Shown here piece by piece: positions 14,690 through 23,027 of a stretch of 64,000 bases of DNA. The position numbers and the translations under genes were made by a program. Location: assembly GCA_902779945.1 (NCBI GenBank), contig CACZDN010000008.1:62001-126000 (forward strand). The letters are read 5' to 3'. Source of the DNA: Oscillospiraceae bacterium. Its GTDB lineage: Bacteria; Bacillota; Clostridia; Oscillospirales; Oscillospiraceae. Positions within the stretch are counted from its first letter, which is position 1. Every line of letters begins with the position of its first letter. Below the pieces are notes generated by a model. The model made no database searches, was not told where the DNA came from, and saw only the letters and a program-made list of their open reading frames with translations.

Positions 14690-16165
14690 ATGGTCCGCAG
14701 CAGCGGCGTTCTCATGCCCCTGAGCTCTCTGCCCTCTCCCTACGGGATCGGCACCATGGGAAAAAGCGCGTACGAATTTGTCGATTTCCTGAGCGCGGCC
14801 GGCCAGCGCTACTGGCAGCTTTTGCCTCTCGTCCCGACGAGCGCGGGCGACAGCCCCTACTCGTCCTTCTCCACCTTCGCCGGCAACCCCTACTTCATCG
14901 ACCTCGACATGCTGGTCAGGGAGAAGCTTCTCCGCCGTAAGGAGATCGACGCCTGCGACTGGGGCGACGATCCCGAAAAGGTCGACTACGGCAGGATGTA
15001 CGAGCAGCGGCCCGCGCTCCTGCGGCTTGCGTTCCGGCGCGGGCGCGAAGAGCTCGCGGACGAGCTTGCGGCCTTCCGCAGAGAGAACCGCTGGGTGGAA
15101 AACTACGCCCTGTACATGGCGCTCAAGCAGCGCTTCGACATGCTGCCCTGGACCGAGTGGCCGGACGAGGGCATCCGCCTGCGCCGCGAGGACGCCGTGC
15201 GCCGCTGGTCGGAGGAGCTGCGCGAGGAGATCGACTACCACGTCTTCGTCCAGCTTCTGTTCTTCCGCCAGTGGGAGAAGCTGCGCGAGTATGCCCATAA
15301 GAAGGGCGTGCAGTTCATCGGGGACATCCCCATCTATGTGGCGCTGGACTCCGCCGACGTGTGGAGCGAGCCGAAGTTCTTCCAGCTCGACGACAGGAAC
15401 ATGCCAAAGGCCGTCGCCGGTGTGCCGCCCGATCCCTTCACCGAGGACGGGCAGCTCTGGGGCAACCCGCTCTACAACTGGGACGAGCTGGAGAGAGACG
15501 GCTTCGGCTGGTGGATCCGCCGCGTCGAGGGCGCGCAGAAGCTCTATGACGTGATCCGCATCGACCACTTCCGCGGCTTTGAGAGCTACTGGTCCGTTCC
15601 CTACGGCGAGAAGACCGCCAAAAACGGCACCTGGATGCCGGGACCGGGGATGAAGCTCGTCGGCGTGCTGACCTCGTGGTTCCACGATCTCGGCTTCATC
15701 GCGGAGGACCTGGGCTACATCACGCCCGGCGTGCGCCAGCTCGTCCAGAATTCCGGCCTGCCCGGCATGAAGATCCTGGAGTTTGCGTTCGACGCCCACG
15801 GCGATTCCGACTATCTGCCTCACTGCATCTCCTACAACAGCGTCTGCTATCTCGGCACCCACGACAACGACACCGTGCTGGGCTGGCTCAAATCCACCGG
15901 CAGGCACGACCGCGAGTTTGCCGCGCGCTACATGCACATCACCGAGGACGAGGGCTGGTGCTGGGGCATGATCCGCACCGGCATGATGACGGCGGCGGAC
16001 CTCTTCGTCGTGCAGATGCAGGACCTTCTGGAGCTCGGCCCCGAGGCGCGGATGAACGTGCCCGGCCAGCCCACCGGCAACTGGCGCTGGCGTATGCTGC
16101 CCGGGAAGGCGGACAAGGAGCTCGCCAAAAAGCTGAAGCTCTATACCAGAACCTACCGCAGATAA
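14690..16165 (+). CDS. malQ: 4-alpha-glucanotransferase (amylomaltase, GH77)
   Basis: A 491-residue cytoplasmic enzyme that transfers alpha-1,4-glucan segments between maltodextrins, feeding glycogen or maltose breakdown. The GH77 landmarks are present: SGVLMPLSSLPSPYGIGTMG at the N-terminus, the nucleophile Asp in VIRIDHFRGF (about residue 292), the acid/base Glu in IAEDLGYITPG (about 339) and the third carboxylate in LGTHDNDT (about 391). Length is typical of bacterial MalQ. It is monocistronic here, 79 bases before a DegV gene. Very confident. Confidence 0.95.
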   Translation: MVRSSGVLMPLSSLPSPYGIGTMGKSAYEFVDFLSAAGQRYWQLLPLVPTSAGDSPYSSFSTFAGNPYFIDLDMLVREKLLRRKEIDACDWGDDPEKVDYGRMYEQRPALLRLAFRRGREELADELAAFRRENRWVENYALYMALKQRFDMLPWTEWPDEGIRLRREDAVRRWSEELREEIDYHVFVQLLFFRQWEKLREYAHKKGVQFIGDIPIYVALDSADVWSEPKFFQLDDRNMPKAVAGVPPDPFTEDGQLWGNPLYNWDELERDGFGWWIRRVEGAQKLYDVIRIDHFRGFESYWSVPYGEKTAKNGTWMPGPGMKLVGVLTSWFHDLGFIAEDLGYITPGVRQLVQNSGLPGMKILEFAFDAHGDSDYLPHCISYNSVCYLGTHDNDTVLGWLKSTGRHDREFAARYMHITEDEGWCWGMIRTGMMTAADLFVVQMQDLLELGPEARMNVPGQPTGNWRWRMLPGKADKELAKKLKLYTRTYRR

Positions 16166-16243
16166 GACTTGAAGAAAACGGCGGGGCATGGTAAAATATG
16201 TGAACGGAAACGATGACCGCCTAACGGGAAAGGAGTGCCTGCC

Positions 16244-17131
16244 ATGGCTGGCTATATTTTGAGCGGCTGCTCCGCCGCCGATCTGAGAAGAGAGCATTTT
16301 GAGCGCATCGGCGTCAAGTACATCTGCTTCCACTACATGATGGACGACGTGGTATACCCCGACGATCTGGGCCAGACCATGCCCGCGGAGGAGTTCTACG
16401 CGCGCATGGCGAAGGGCGCAATGACCAAAACCTCGCAGATCAACATCTCCGAGTACGAGGATTATTTTGCCTCCTTCTGCAAACAGGGCCTGGACGTGGT
16501 GCACGTCACACTCTCCTCCGGCATCTCCGGCACCTACAACGCCGCGCGCCTCGCCGCGATCGTCACGCAGGAGCGCTTTCCCGAGCGGGAGATCTACGTC
16601 GTGGACTCCCTCGGCGCCTCCTCGGGCTACGGCCTGCTGCTGGACACGGCGGCCGCCATGCGCGATCAGGGCATGAGCGCGAAGGAGCTGGCCGCGTGGA
16701 TCGAGCAGAACCGCCTGCGCCTGCACCACTGGTTCTTCTCCACCGACCTGTCGAGCTATGTGCGCGGCGGACGCATCTCCAAGACCGCCGCCTTCTTCGG
16801 CGGCGTGTTCGAGATCTGCCCGCTGCTGAATATGGACAGCGAGGGCCATCTGGTCCCGCGCAAAAAGGTCCGCACCAAGAAGACCGTCATCCGCGAGATC
16901 GTGGACCGCATGGAGGAGAACGCCGAAAACGGTCTCGACTACAGCGGCAAGTGCTTTATCTCCATGTCCGCCTGCCGCGAGGATGCCGAGGAGGTCGCGA
17001 GACTGGTCGAGGAGCGCTTCCCCAGGCTCAACGGCAAGGTGCTCATCAACGACATCGGCGGCCTGATCGGCTCCCACACCGGTCCCGGCACCGTGGCTCT
17101 CTTCTTCTGGGGCTCGGAGCGTACGGACTGA
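16244..17131 (+). CDS. DegV family fatty-acid-binding protein
   Basis: Start at ATG 16244, 8 bases after AAAGGAG; an in-frame GTG at 16235 overlaps that site. The 295-residue protein has DegV signatures: TKTSQIN near residue 70, the VTLSSGISGTYNAA segment that binds the lipid carboxylate, VVDSLGASSGYGLL, and LSSYVRGGRISKTAA. The family binds fatty acids and presents them to acyl kinase for phospholipid synthesis. The N-terminal 'DLRREHFERIGV' is typical. A bidirectional hairpin follows. Confidence 0.9.
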   Translation: MAGYILSGCSAADLRREHFERIGVKYICFHYMMDDVVYPDDLGQTMPAEEFYARMAKGAMTKTSQINISEYEDYFASFCKQGLDVVHVTLSSGISGTYNAARLAAIVTQERFPEREIYVVDSLGASSGYGLLLDTAAAMRDQGMSAKELAAWIEQNRLRLHHWFFSTDLSSYVRGGRISKTAAFFGGVFEICPLLNMDSEGHLVPRKKVRTKKTVIREIVDRMEENAENGLDYSGKCFISMSACREDAEEVARLVEERFPRLNGKVLINDIGGLIGSHTGPGTVALFFWGSERTD

Positions 17132-17169
17132 GACGACGAAGACCCGGGAAACCGCATCATAACAGGAAA

Positions 17170-17214
17170 ACGTACGGCAGCTTCGCAGCTTCTGCGAATT
17201 CGCCGTACGTTTTT
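17170..17214. terminator. Bidirectional terminator, family B hairpin copy 1
   Basis: ACGTACGGC (17170-17178) pairs perfectly with GCCGTACGT (17202-17210), with further pairing of TTCGCAG and CTGCGAA inside and TTTTT after. It separates degV (+) from the SSB gene (-), and shares sequence with hairpins at 28273 and 44041, which also lie between convergent genes. Confidence 0.85.
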
Positions 17215-17236
17215 GCATACTGCACATCCTGCCGTG

Positions 17237-17851
17237 CTACGCCGGCTCCGGCACCTCCACGGCGGCGGCGGAGACCTCGTAGGCTATGCGCTGCTGCAGG
17301 CCGTCCTCGCTGAGCTTCATGTAGCGCCGGCTCTGGAAGCGGCCCTCCAGGCGCAGCGGCGTGCCCACGCTCCAGCGGGCCGCCTCGCGGGCGCGGCTGC
17401 CCCAGCAGATGCACGGCAGATAGTCCGAGCGCCCGCCCCGCCGGTTGACCGCCAGCAGCAGGTCGCAGATGTCGCGTCCCAGCGGCGTCACGCGCGGATT
17501 CGGCGCCTTGCACAGCGTCCCGATGAGGAGGACCCGGTTGTCGTCCGCCTCGTCCGTGAGACTGAGCTCCCTCGCCAGCACCGTCAGCACGAGGCGCGCG
17601 CCCTCGCCCCGGCGGTTGTTGTAGCTTCTGAGCTCCCCCTGCACCAGCAGGCGCTCCCGCTCCGAGACCTCCGCCGCCTCAAGCTGCTCGCGGCGCAGGA
17701 CGATGTTCAGCACGTCGCTGCTGCCCGAGAGCCTGCGCACCTCCAGCGGAAACAGATAGAAGTCCTGTCCACCCGCGCTGTGCGAATAGCGCGGCGGCCC
17801 GGCCATCGTCCCGCACAGCCGCACCTGATTGTTCTCCTGCGTCATGTCCAT
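17237..17851 (-). CDS. Single-stranded DNA-binding protein with two OB folds
   Basis: Start chosen at the ATG at 17851 after AAAAGGACG; the frame continues 30 codons upstream without a ribosome site. The 204-residue product has two SSB/PriB-like OB folds: residues ~8-95 (VRLCGTMAGPPRYSHSAGGQ, FYLFPLEVRRLSGSSDVLNI) and ~108-200 (NRVLLIGTLCKAPNPRVTPLG, ICDLLLAVNRRGGRSDYLPCICWG). The second domain is the better match to classical SSB. No acidic C-terminal tip is present (it ends VEVPEPA), unlike housekeeping SSB. It is probably an accessory SSB of the two-domain type seen in Clostridia, diverging from deoC. Confidence 0.72.
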   Translation of the reverse strand: MDMTQENNQVRLCGTMAGPPRYSHSAGGQDFYLFPLEVRRLSGSSDVLNIVLRREQLEAAEVSERERLLVQGELRSYNNRRGEGARLVLTVLARELSLTDEADDNRVLLIGTLCKAPNPRVTPLGRDICDLLLAVNRRGGRSDYLPCICWGSRAREAARWSVGTPLRLEGRFQSRRYMKLSEDGLQQRIAYEVSAAAVEVPEPA

Positions 17852-17901
17852 GCGCCCCCGTCCTTTTCGTTGAGATAGTCCATCATATTCCGCCGCGGCA
17901 C

Positions 17902-17930
17902 TTGAATATGCGCGCCCGCTGCGGTATAAT
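17902..17930 (+). promoter_or_regulatory. deoC promoter
   Basis: TTGAAT (17902-17907), 17 bases, TATAAT (17925-17930), 35 bases before the deoC start. Confidence 0.8.
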
Positions 17931-17964
17931 ATCCAAACCAAACCACAAAGAAGGAGCCGATTTT

Positions 17965-18648
17965 ATGAACATCAAGGATATTCTGGCAAAATGCGACCAC
18001 ACCCTCCTGCGCGTCGACTGCACGAGCGAGGAGATCCGCGCCCTCTGCGATCAGGGCATCAAATACGGCTGCGCAAGCGTCTGCATCCCGCCCGCCCATG
18101 TCGCCGGGGCCAAACGCTACGTGGGCGACAGGCTCACGATCTGCACGGTCATCGGCTTCCCCAACGGCTACATGACCAGCGCCGCGAAGGCCTTCGAGGC
18201 CGCCGACGCCGTGAAGAACGGGGCCGACGAGATCGACATGGTCATCAACCTCTCCATGGTCAAGGACGGCTGCTGGGTCGACGTGGCGGACGACATCCGC
18301 GCCGTGCGCGAGGCGACAAAGGGCAAGATCCTCAAGGTCATCATCGAGTGCTGCCTGCTCACCGACGAGGAGAAGGTGCACCTGTGCAAAATCGTCTCCG
18401 ACTGCGGGGCCGACTTCATCAAGACCTCCACGGGCTTCTCGAAGGGCGGCGCGACACGCGAGGACGTGGCCCTGCTGCGCAGCAATTCCCCCGCAACGCT
18501 CAAGGTCAAGGCCGCCGGCGGCATTGCGAGTCTCGCGGACGCGGAGGACTTCATCCGGCTCGGCGCGGACCGCCTCGGCACCAGCCGCATCGTCAGGCTC
18601 GCCATGGAGCAGGAGAAGCTCGCCGGCGCGCCGGAGGAAAACTACTGA
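17965..18648 (+). CDS. deoC: Deoxyribose-phosphate aldolase
   Basis: A 227-residue class I aldolase that splits 2-deoxyribose-5-phosphate into glyceraldehyde-3-phosphate and acetaldehyde in deoxynucleoside salvage. The ATG is 7 bases after AAGGAG. Diagnostic segments are CDHTLLR at the N-terminus, ASVCIPPAHV, VIGFPNGY, GADEIDMVIN, KVIIECCLL and ADFIKTSTGF, where the second Lys forms the Schiff base, then VKAAGGI. All catalytic residues of the family are in place. It has its own promoter and is followed immediately by a family A element. Confidence 0.95.
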   Translation: MNIKDILAKCDHTLLRVDCTSEEIRALCDQGIKYGCASVCIPPAHVAGAKRYVGDRLTICTVIGFPNGYMTSAAKAFEAADAVKNGADEIDMVINLSMVKDGCWVDVADDIRAVREATKGKILKVIIECCLLTDEEKVHLCKIVSDCGADFIKTSTGFSKGGATREDVALLRSNSPATLKVKAAGGIASLADAEDFIRLGADRLGTSRIVRLAMEQEKLAGAPEENY

Positions 18649-18808
18649 GACAACACCGCACAGTCCGCCATCGGCCCCTCCCGGAAAAACCGCGCCCTGA
18701 CTTCATCACTTTTTCCTGCAATACACATAGTATTCCTGCGAAAAACCGCCATCGTCAGAACCCAATTTTTCTCAGGATTCGCCCTCGCCGAATTGTGCGG
18801 CGCTGGCC
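18649..18808. repeat. Family A element A3 (full length)
   Basis: About 160 bp starting right after the deoC TGA. The left end is GACAACACCGCACAGTCCGCC (two changes from consensus) and the right end GCCGAATTGTGCGGCGCTGGCC. It also holds the central AATACACATAGTATT hairpin. No intact target duplication is seen. Confidence 0.8.
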
Positions 18809-18818
18809 TAAAAAAAAC

Positions 18819-18847
18819 TTGACATTGCTTCGCAAACCTGCTATATT
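18819..18847 (+). promoter_or_regulatory. Promoter of the infC-rpmI-rplT operon
   Basis: TTGACA (18819-18824, perfect consensus), 17 bases, TATATT (18842-18847). It begins 11 bases after the end of element A3. Confidence 0.85.
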
Positions 18848-18867
18848 ATCAAAGCCAAAACAAAGAA

Positions 18868-18992
18868 GGTACGGCATCCACCCTGCCTCACCCGGCGGCA
18901 ATTGCGCCAGCCGCGGTTTATAAAACACCGCCTCTACGGGGCGAGACTGTGTTTTTACGCTCGGATGCCGTGCATCCGGGCTTTTGATTTTT
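18868..18992 (+). promoter_or_regulatory. infC leader with attenuator-like alternative structures (L20-leader type)
   Basis: ACGGCATCC (18871-18879) can pair perfectly with GGATGCCGT (18963-18971). The latter overlaps a compact hairpin CGGATG/CATCCG (18962-18967 and 18973-18978) followed by the T-rich stretch CTTTTGATTTTT. The two structures exclude each other, as in attenuators. In Firmicutes the infC-rpmI-rplT operon is known to be controlled by ribosomal protein L20 through its leader, so autogenous control is likely here. Confidence 0.6.
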
Positions 18993-19006
18993 CGGAGGTG
19001 TTCACA

Positions 19007-19591
19007 ATCGCAAACGCTGTTCATCAAATCAACGAAGAGATCCTTGACAAAGAGGTGCGCCTGATCGGCGATCAGGGCGAGCAGCTCGGCATCATGTCGG
19101 TGGAACAGGCTCTCGGCATCGCGACCGAGCGGGAGCTTGATCTGGTCAAGATCGCTCCGGGCTCCAATCCTCCCGTCTGCAAGATCATGGACTACGGCAA
19201 GTTCCGCTTCGAGCAGGCCAAGAAGGAGAAGGAAGCCAAAAAGAACCAGCGCGTGATCGAGATCAAGGAGATCCGCATGTCCCCCGGCATCGACACCAAC
19301 GACTTCAACACCAAGCTCAAAAACGCCCAGAAGTTCCTGAGCGACGGCGACCGCGTCAAGGTCAGCGTACGCTTCCGCGGCAGGGAGATGGCGCATACCG
19401 AGATCGGCGCCGACCTGCTGAAGGACTTCGCCGCCCAGTGTGCGGAGATCGCGGGCATGGACAAGGCCCCCAAGCTCGAGGGCCGGAATATGTCCATGTT
19501 CCTCTCACCCAAGCCCCAGACTCCGGCCAAGAAGCCGGCCAAGCCGAAGCAGCCCAGAGCGCAGGGGGAGTCCGCGCCCGAGGCCGAATAA
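19007..19591 (+). CDS. infC: Translation initiation factor IF-3 (rare ATC start)
   Basis: IF-3 binds the 30S subunit and proofreads initiator tRNA and start codons. The frame is open upstream, but the only codon with a well-spaced ribosome site (GGAGGTG at 18994-19000, 6 bases away) is ATC at 19007. infC genes are known to use AUU/AUC starts so that IF-3 represses its own synthesis. The 194-residue product has [19 protein letters not shown] at the N-terminus and [16 protein letters not shown] in the linker, then the C-domain with [20 protein letters not shown] Lys/Pro-rich tail of about 20 residues extends past the usual end. First gene of infC-rpmI-rplT. Confidence 0.93.
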   Translation: MANAVHQINEEILDKEVRLIGDQGEQLGIMSVEQALGIATERELDLVKIAPGSNPPVCKIMDYGKFRFEQAKKEKEAKKNQRVIEIKEIRMSPGIDTNDFNTKLKNAQKFLSDGDRVKVSVRFRGREMAHTEIGADLLKDFAAQCAEIAGMDKAPKLEGRNMSMFLSPKPQTPAKKPAKPKQPRAQGESAPEAE

Positions 19592-19643
19592 CACGTATAC
19601 AGCGGGAATTTTCCCTGTATTGATTACGGAAGGAGAAACTACC

Positions 19644-19841
19644 ATGCCTAAACTGAAGACCCACAGCGGTGCCAAGAAGAGATTCAGTCTCACCAAGTCC
19701 GGGAAGGTCAAGCGCGCACACGCTTACAAGAGCCATATCCTCACCAAGAAGACCACCAAGCGCGGCCGCCGTCTGCGCGATGTGGCTTATGCCGATGTGA
19801 CCAACGAGGCCACCATCAAGAAAATGATCCCTTATAAATAA
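19644..19841 (+). CDS. rpmI: 50S ribosomal protein L35
   Basis: A 65-residue basic ribosomal protein starting [20 protein letters not shown], the universal L35 opening, and containing [28 protein letters not shown] precedes the ATG. Second gene of the conserved operon, 52 bases after infC. Confidence 0.97.
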   Translation: MPKLKTHSGAKKRFSLTKSGKVKRAHAYKSHILTKKTTKRGRRLRDVAYADVTNEATIKKMIPYK

Positions 19842-19873
19842 TAAGGGCTGACGTTATATAGGAGGATATTGAA

Positions 19874-20227
19874 ATGGCAAGAGTTAAAGGCGCAATGATG
19901 ACCCGCAAGCACAGGAGCAAGGTGCTCGGTCTTGCAAAGGGCTACTGGGGCAACAAGTCCCGTCACTATAAGATGGCAAATGAGCAGCTGATGAAGTCCG
20001 GCCGTTACGCGTACGTCGGCCGCAAGCAGAAGAAGAGAGACTTCCGTCAGCTCTGGATCACCCGTATCAGCGCCGGCTGCAAGGCCAACGGCATGAACTA
20101 CTCCACCTTCATGCACGGTCTCAAGCTGGCGGGCGTCGACATGAACCGCAAGATGCTCTCCGAGACTGCGATCCACGACGCCGCCGCCTTCACCGCCCTG
20201 TGCGAGATGGCCAGGGCCGCAAAGTAA
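19874..20227 (+). CDS. rplT: 50S ribosomal protein L20
   Basis: A 117-residue primary rRNA-binding protein of the large subunit, and in Firmicutes the repressor of this operon. It starts [20 protein letters not shown] and contains [20 protein letters not shown] and [16 protein letters not shown], the conserved L20 core. AGGAGGATATTGAA precedes the ATG. It ends 13 bases before a strong terminator. Confidence 0.97.
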   Translation: MARVKGAMMTRKHRSKVLGLAKGYWGNKSRHYKMANEQLMKSGRYAYVGRKQKKRDFRQLWITRISAGCKANGMNYSTFMHGLKLAGVDMNRKMLSETAIHDAAAFTALCEMARAAK

Positions 20228-20240
20228 TAATGCGAAAAGA

Positions 20241-20285
20241 CCCCCGCGCGTTCAGTCCAGACTGTGACGCGCGGGGGCTTTTTTT
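20241..20285 (+). terminator. Terminator of the infC operon
   Basis: CCCCCGCGCGT (20241-20251) pairs with ACGCGCGGGGG (20267-20277), followed by CTTTTTTT. A textbook intrinsic terminator. Confidence 0.93.
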
Positions 20286-20366
20286 GCGACAGGCGGAATT
20301 CCGGGAGCGGAGTGCGGAGTTCGTTTCCCGGGAGACGGACAAAACGATGTCACGCTGAGCGCAAAC

Positions 20367-21503
20367 TTAAACGCTTGCCACAAAATCGCGTATGAAGCTC
20401 AATGCCGCGCCCAGAGGGGTGATGTGCCGGGGGACGGCGCTGAGCTGGACGAACTCGGCGTCTTCGCTGAAGGGGTTGCCGGAGAGCACATAGCGCTTGA
20501 GCGCCGGAAACCAGGGCTGCAGATACTCCGACAGGAAGCCGCCCAGCACCACGTCGCAGTCAAGGACCTGGTGGATGTTGTTGATCCCGATGGCCAGGTG
20601 ACGGAGCATGTCGAACAGCAGCTCCTCGTACTCCGGCCGCCTCGCGGCGACGCCGCGGAAGAAGTCCTCCAGCCCGACGCCGAGGCCGTTTTCGATCCTG
20701 GCGGCGGAGCAGTAGGCCTCCAGACAGCCGTGGCGCCCGCAGGAGCATCTGAGGCCGCCCGGCTCCACGCAGATGTGGCCGAACTCCCCGCTCTTGGCGC
20801 TGTTGCCGTGGTAGGGCACCCCGTCGATAAGCACCGCGCCGCCGATGCCGTATTCCAGCGAGAGATAGGCCATGCTCTGGCGGCGGCGGGCAAAGCTCTC
20901 CGCACGTCCGCTGGCGGTGCCGTCGTTCTCCACATGCACGCTGTAGGCGACGCCCCGCGTCAGCGGATAGAGCGGCGCGTCCTGAATGTCCAGCGTCGGC
21001 GCGAAGGTGATGCGGCTCTCGTCCGGGCTGATGAGACCCGGAATCGTGATCCCCACCCCCAGAAGCCGGGAGCGGTCCAGGCGGCAGTCGTCCAGAAACT
21101 GCTCGATGATCCCGGCCAGGGCCCCGTCCGCGCGCTGCAGATGGGAGGGCAGGGCAAAGGGCACGCGGCGGTAGGCCAGCTCCCGCAGGCGCAGGTCCGC
21201 CGCGGCGAGGCGCAGATGCTGCCCCGTGACCGAGATCCCCAGGGCGATGCGCGCGTCCGGCACGATGTCCAGCCCCTGTACCCGGCGGCCGCCGGTGGCG
21301 CGCTCCTCGCCGGAAGAGCGGATGAGCCCGGCCTGAAAAAGCTCCGTCAGATACTGGTGCAGGGTCGGCAGGCTGATCTCACAGTCCCGGGCGAGACTCT
21401 GCCGCGAGCAGAAATCCGGGGAGCTGTAGAGGGTCCGGTAGATACGGCTGCGCGTCGGAACGGAGCGCGACAGATCCAGCGACAGATATGACAAGTTCCC
21501 CAC
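20367..21503 (-). CDS. ROK family transcriptional regulator (NagC/XylR type)
   Basis: A 378-residue repressor-type protein. Residues ~15-75 form a winged helix (TRSRIYRTLYSSP, SRQSLARDCEISLPTLHQYLTEL). The rest is a ROK sugar-sensing fold with GVGITIPGLI, VENDGTASGRAE, LSLEYGIGGAVLIDG and the zinc motif GEFGHICVEPGG...CSCGRHGCLEAY. It diverges from the sugar ABC operon and probably represses it until a monosaccharide is bound. The frame begins at GTG 21503; AAAGGCGG is better spaced for the in-frame TTG at 21494, so the true start may be three codons later. Confidence 0.88.
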   Translation of the reverse strand: MGNLSYLSLDLSRSVPTRSRIYRTLYSSPDFCSRQSLARDCEISLPTLHQYLTELFQAGLIRSSGEERATGGRRVQGLDIVPDARIALGISVTGQHLRLAAADLRLRELAYRRVPFALPSHLQRADGALAGIIEQFLDDCRLDRSRLLGVGITIPGLISPDESRITFAPTLDIQDAPLYPLTRGVAYSVHVENDGTASGRAESFARRRQSMAYLSLEYGIGGAVLIDGVPYHGNSAKSGEFGHICVEPGGLRCSCGRHGCLEAYCSAARIENGLGVGLEDFFRGVAARRPEYEELLFDMLRHLAIGINNIHQVLDCDVVLGGFLSEYLQPWFPALKRYVLSGNPFSEDAEFVQLSAVPRHITPLGAALSFIRDFVASV

Positions 21504-21701
21504 CGCCTTTTATCAAATCCTGTTCAAATTGTACCATGCGCTCCGCACAAGTCAAGGCGTTTTTCCCGCTATTTTCGAGACTTTAATAAAATAACTTTAT
21601 CAATCAAAACAGGACGATTCCGGTGATTGGTTAATATGCACAAAATCCGGGAATAAAATGCAATAAAATCCACAAACAGCAAGGAGAATAGCAAAAACAA
21701 C

Positions 21702-21730
21702 TTGACGTTTGTAGAGCTCCTCGCTAAAAT
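21702..21730 (+). promoter_or_regulatory. Promoter of the sugar ABC transporter operon
   Basis: TTGACG (21702-21707), 17 bases, TAAAAT (21725-21730), 60 bases before the binding-protein start. Confidence 0.8.
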
Positions 21731-21740
21731 AATCTTAAAG

Positions 21741-21755
21741 AAGTTGAACCAACTT
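21741..21755. promoter_or_regulatory. Candidate operator for the sugar ABC operon
   Basis: AAGTTG-AAC-CAACTT is a perfect 6-bp inverted repeat with a 3-base spacer, about +5 to +19 relative to the predicted start. The divergent ROK gene is the obvious candidate to bind it, though ROK sites are usually longer. Confidence 0.5.
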
Positions 21756-21790
21756 CCGTCAACAAAATCAAAAAAGGAGGAACCACCCAA

Positions 21791-22903
21791 ATGAAAAAGC
21801 TTCTCGCAATGATTCTCGTGGTATGCATGGTCTGCTCCCTCGGCGCGTTCACCGCGTTTGCCGACGAGGGCGACCTGATCGGTATCTCCATGCCGACCAA
21901 ATCCCTGGAGCGCTGGAACCGTGACGGCTCTTACCTCAAGGAGCAGTTCGAGGCTGCCGGCTACAAGGTCGAGCTGACCTATTCCGACAACGACGCTGTT
22001 CAGCAGAACAACGACATCAGCAACATGATCGCCGACGGCGTCAAGGTCCTTGTCATCGTCGCTATCGACTCCGACACCCTGAGCTCCGTCCTGAAGGACG
22101 CTGAGGAGGCCGGCATCACCGTTATCGCCTATGACCGTCTGATCAACAACGCTAACGTCGCCTACTACGTCTCCTTCGATAACTACACCGTCGGCGTCCT
22201 GCAGGCCCAGTACGTCATTGACGCTCTCGACCTCAACAACGCGGGCGACAAGACCTACAACATCGAGTTCACCGCCGGCGACCCCGCCGACACCAACGCC
22301 GGCTACTTCTTCAACGGCGCGTTCGACACCCTCAAGCCCTTCATCGACGCCGGCACCCTGAAGATCCCCTCCGGCAAGACCACCTTTGAGCAGGTCGCCA
22401 CGCCCGCGTGGAGCACCGACACCGCTCTTGAGAACTTCCAGAACACCCTCGCCTCCTACTACGGCGACGGCACCGTTCTCGACATCGCCCTCTGCTCCAA
22501 CGACTCTACCGCGGCCGGCGTTGCCCAGGCCATCATCTCCGACTATGCCGGCGACAACCAGCCCATCGTGACCGGCCAGGACGGCGACATCGGCAACCTC
22601 CAGAACATCGTTGACGGCTACCAGACCATGACCGTCTACAAGAACGTCGCCGACGAAGCCGGCGTCACCCTCGTCCTCGTCGACGCCATCCTGAACGGCG
22701 CGACCCCCGGCGCTGAGCTCGTTGAGAAGTTCGCCGCCGAAGCCGCCTTCGATACCGAGACCTACGACAACGGCCTTGGCGTCGTTCCCTCCTACCTGCT
22801 GGTTCCGTACTCCATCGACAAGGACAACCTTGAGCTGCTCGTCGATACCGGCAACTACAAGTGGGATGCCGACAACCACTACCTGGTTTCCACCCTCGGC
22901 TGA
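21791..22903 (+). CDS. chvE: Multiple-monosaccharide ABC transporter substrate-binding protein (ChvE-like)
   Basis: A 370-residue exported protein. Residues 1-25 are a signal peptide (KKLLAMILVVCMVCSLGAFTAFA, cleaved before DEG). The mature part is a type I periplasmic-binding fold of the ChvE/xylose-binding type: LIGISMPTKSLERWNRDGSY, ADGVKVLVIVAIDSDTLSSV, ITVIAYDRLI and the C-terminal VVPSYLLVPYSIDKDN. There is no lipobox cysteine, which is unusual for a Gram-positive binding protein, so anchoring is unclear. GGAGGAACCACCCAA precedes the ATG. A terminator hairpin between it and the ATPase gene should raise its level over the rest of the system. Confidence 0.9.
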   Translation: MKKLLAMILVVCMVCSLGAFTAFADEGDLIGISMPTKSLERWNRDGSYLKEQFEAAGYKVELTYSDNDAVQQNNDISNMIADGVKVLVIVAIDSDTLSSVLKDAEEAGITVIAYDRLINNANVAYYVSFDNYTVGVLQAQYVIDALDLNNAGDKTYNIEFTAGDPADTNAGYFFNGAFDTLKPFIDAGTLKIPSGKTTFEQVATPAWSTDTALENFQNTLASYYGDGTVLDIALCSNDSTAAGVAQAIISDYAGDNQPIVTGQDGDIGNLQNIVDGYQTMTVYKNVADEAGVTLVLVDAILNGATPGAELVEKFAAEAAFDTETYDNGLGVVPSYLLVPYSIDKDNLELLVDTGNYKWDADNHYLVSTLG

Positions 22904-22939
22904 TTCTTCCCCCATTGAGCTTTAGCACCGCATGACACC

Positions 22940-22974
22940 GGAGGGGCGGGGTTCACCCCCGCCCCTCCTTTTTT
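22940..22974 (+). terminator. Intra-operon terminator/attenuator
   Basis: GGAGGGGCGGGG (22940-22951) pairs with CCCCGCCCCTCC (about 22957-22968), then TTTTTT. It lies between the binding-protein gene and the ATPase gene, where partial termination would give the excess of binding protein these systems need. Confidence 0.88.
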
Positions 22975-23027
22975 GAACGATTCCCCTAACCTGCGCGCAC
23001 GGGAGGAAACAGAGGAGGTATGGTATT

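Noticed and set aside
14507..17227. A 906-codon open frame on the minus strand across malQ and degV
   Set aside because: It is the complement of two clearly recognised plus-strand genes in a GC-rich region, has low-complexity Ala/Val/Arg/Gly/His composition and no domain or ribosome site.
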